Shown here piece after piece: positions 6,312 to 6,830 of a DNA stretch of 6,830 nucleotides. The DNA lies in assembly GCA_002349055.1 (NCBI GenBank), contig DECD01000019.1, forward strand, positions 88,487-95,316, read 5' to 3'. Under the pieces are notes generated by a model. That model did not search any database, was not told the origin of the DNA, and saw only the letters and a program-made list of their open reading frames with translations. Each line of letters starts with the position of its first letter. The first letter of the stretch is position 1. Made by a program: the position numbers and the translations under genes. Source of the DNA: Bacteroidales bacterium UBA2939. Lineage in GTDB: Bacteria; Bacteroidota; Bacteroidia; Bacteroidales; P3.

Positions 6312-6793
6312 ACAGACGTGTTTATAGGATGCTTCTGCTGGCAGCCTGCCTGCTGGCCTTCGGGGTGACCACCGTTGTCCTGCGGTGGCCACAGCTGACG
6401 GCTTCGGAAGAGGTCAACGACCTTTACCGCCGCTATGCCGGCGACGATCATCTCGACGTGGCCTTCATCCGCGGTTTCCGTGTCAATGACAGCGTCGTGG
6501 TCAATGTCACCACTTTCCAGGCACGTGACTCCATAGGATGGGCTACCTTGTATGGGGATTTTATAAAAAAACCGATGACGGAATTGGAAAAAAGAAACCT
6601 GTCGGAAGGAATCGATGTTATTGTGTCATGGCTTGGTGCGACCGAAGAGAGTCCATTCGGGAACGGGAGTGCCGTCGGGAAGGAGTTCTGGGTGGCATCT
6701 TGCTTGGAAAGAGAGCTTTGCATATTCGAAATTGAAAACGAACGTCAATATCACGATATTGAAAAAAAATACTTTAAAAAATTAACAAAATGA
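6308..6793 (+). CDS. Membrane-anchored protein of unknown function
   Basis: Starting at GTG 6308, this 161-residue protein has a basic N-terminus (MNRRVYRM), one hydrophobic helix (about residues 9-25), then about 135 mostly polar residues that would face the periplasm. The GTG was chosen because it overlaps the previous stop in the same 4-base manner as its neighbours and supplies the positive residues before the helix; ATG 6329 is the alternative (154 residues). No catalytic motif is recognised. The region around residues 48-85 alternates short hydrophobic runs with polar residues, as in a beta-rich domain, and the C-terminal third is charged and lysine-rich (IEKKYFKKLTK). The second half of the gene uses A-rich codons, unlike its GC-rich first half. 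As part of the sigma/anti-sigma unit it may sense or transmit an envelope signal; this is inference only. Confidence 0.65.
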   Translation: MNRRVYRMLLLAACLLAFGVTTVVLRWPQLTASEEVNDLYRRYAGDDHLDVAFIRGFRVNDSVVVNVTTFQARDSIGWATLYGDFIKKPMTELEKRNLSEGIDVIVSWLGATEESPFGNGSAVGKEFWVASCLERELCIFEIENERQYHDIEKKYFKKLTK

Positions 6794-6830
6794 AAAAAAG
6801 AATTATTATGAAAAAGACAGCATTGACAAT
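6790..6830 (+). CDS. Start of a probable exported protein, cut by the window end
   Basis: Only 13 full codons are present. The ATG at 6790 overlaps the previous stop (ATGA, 6790-6793) and would give MKKRIIMKKTALT; an alternative ATG at 6808 would give MKKTALT. Both are lysine-rich beginnings typical of a signal peptide. The second start is preceded by A-rich sequence and may be the main one. Nothing can be said about function. The gene appears to continue the sigma factor operon. Confidence 0.5.
   Translation, partial: MKKRIIMKKTALT

Noticed and set aside
6335..6349. LAAC lipobox in the 161-residue protein
   Set aside because: Only about five hydrophobic residues precede the Cys, and the hydrophobic run continues for about ten residues after it, so a membrane anchor is more likely than a lipoprotein signal.

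Overview
The window looks like a piece of a Bacteroidota chromosome, most likely order Bacteroidales. The evidence is the gene families, the lack of Shine-Dalgarno sequences before the starts, a GC-rich coding style with strong C-ending codon bias in the first three genes, and AT-rich intergenic DNA carrying short repeats typical of that phylum. Genus cannot be judged from sequence alone. All genes are on the + strand and form two groups separated by about 450 bases without a gene. No tRNA, rRNA, CRISPR array or transposase was found.

Group A (1-5053) holds three tightly packed envelope genes. The first is a 5'-truncated SGNH/GDSL hydrolase whose fold appears to be interrupted by a beta-rich domain. 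The second is an MBOAT (AlgI/DltB/PatA-type) membrane O-acyltransferase. The third is a membrane-anchored alkaline-phosphatase-superfamily enzyme of the lipoteichoic acid synthase type. An MBOAT can pass acyl groups across the inner membrane and an SGNH partner can transfer or remove them on a periplasmic glycan. The LtaS-like enzyme would move a phosphoglycerol- or phosphoethanolamine-like head group in the same compartment. The best overall reading is a module that decorates a surface glycan or lipid; its substrate is unknown.

The intergenic region (5054-5502) is unusually structured. It contains a GC-rich multi-hairpin element just after the third gene, an 83-base array of 11-base units arranged as an inverted repeat around CCATGG, an AT-rich set of GTTAA repeats, and probably the promoter of group B.

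Group B (5503-6830) starts with an ECF-like sigma-70 family factor. It is followed by a 101-residue single-pass membrane protein, the expected place and form of an anti-sigma factor. Then come a 161-residue membrane-anchored protein of unknown function and the first codons of another probable exported protein. Every junction in this group can be read as a 4-base stop/start overlap (ATGA, GTGA, ATGA), which suggests translational coupling of a sigma/anti-sigma envelope-sensing unit.

The most unusual sequence-level observation is that both the MBOAT and the LtaS-like gene carry a short AT-richer in-frame segment with a 21-base (7-codon) period in a loop beside membrane helices. These look like intergenic-type repeats that became part of the proteins.
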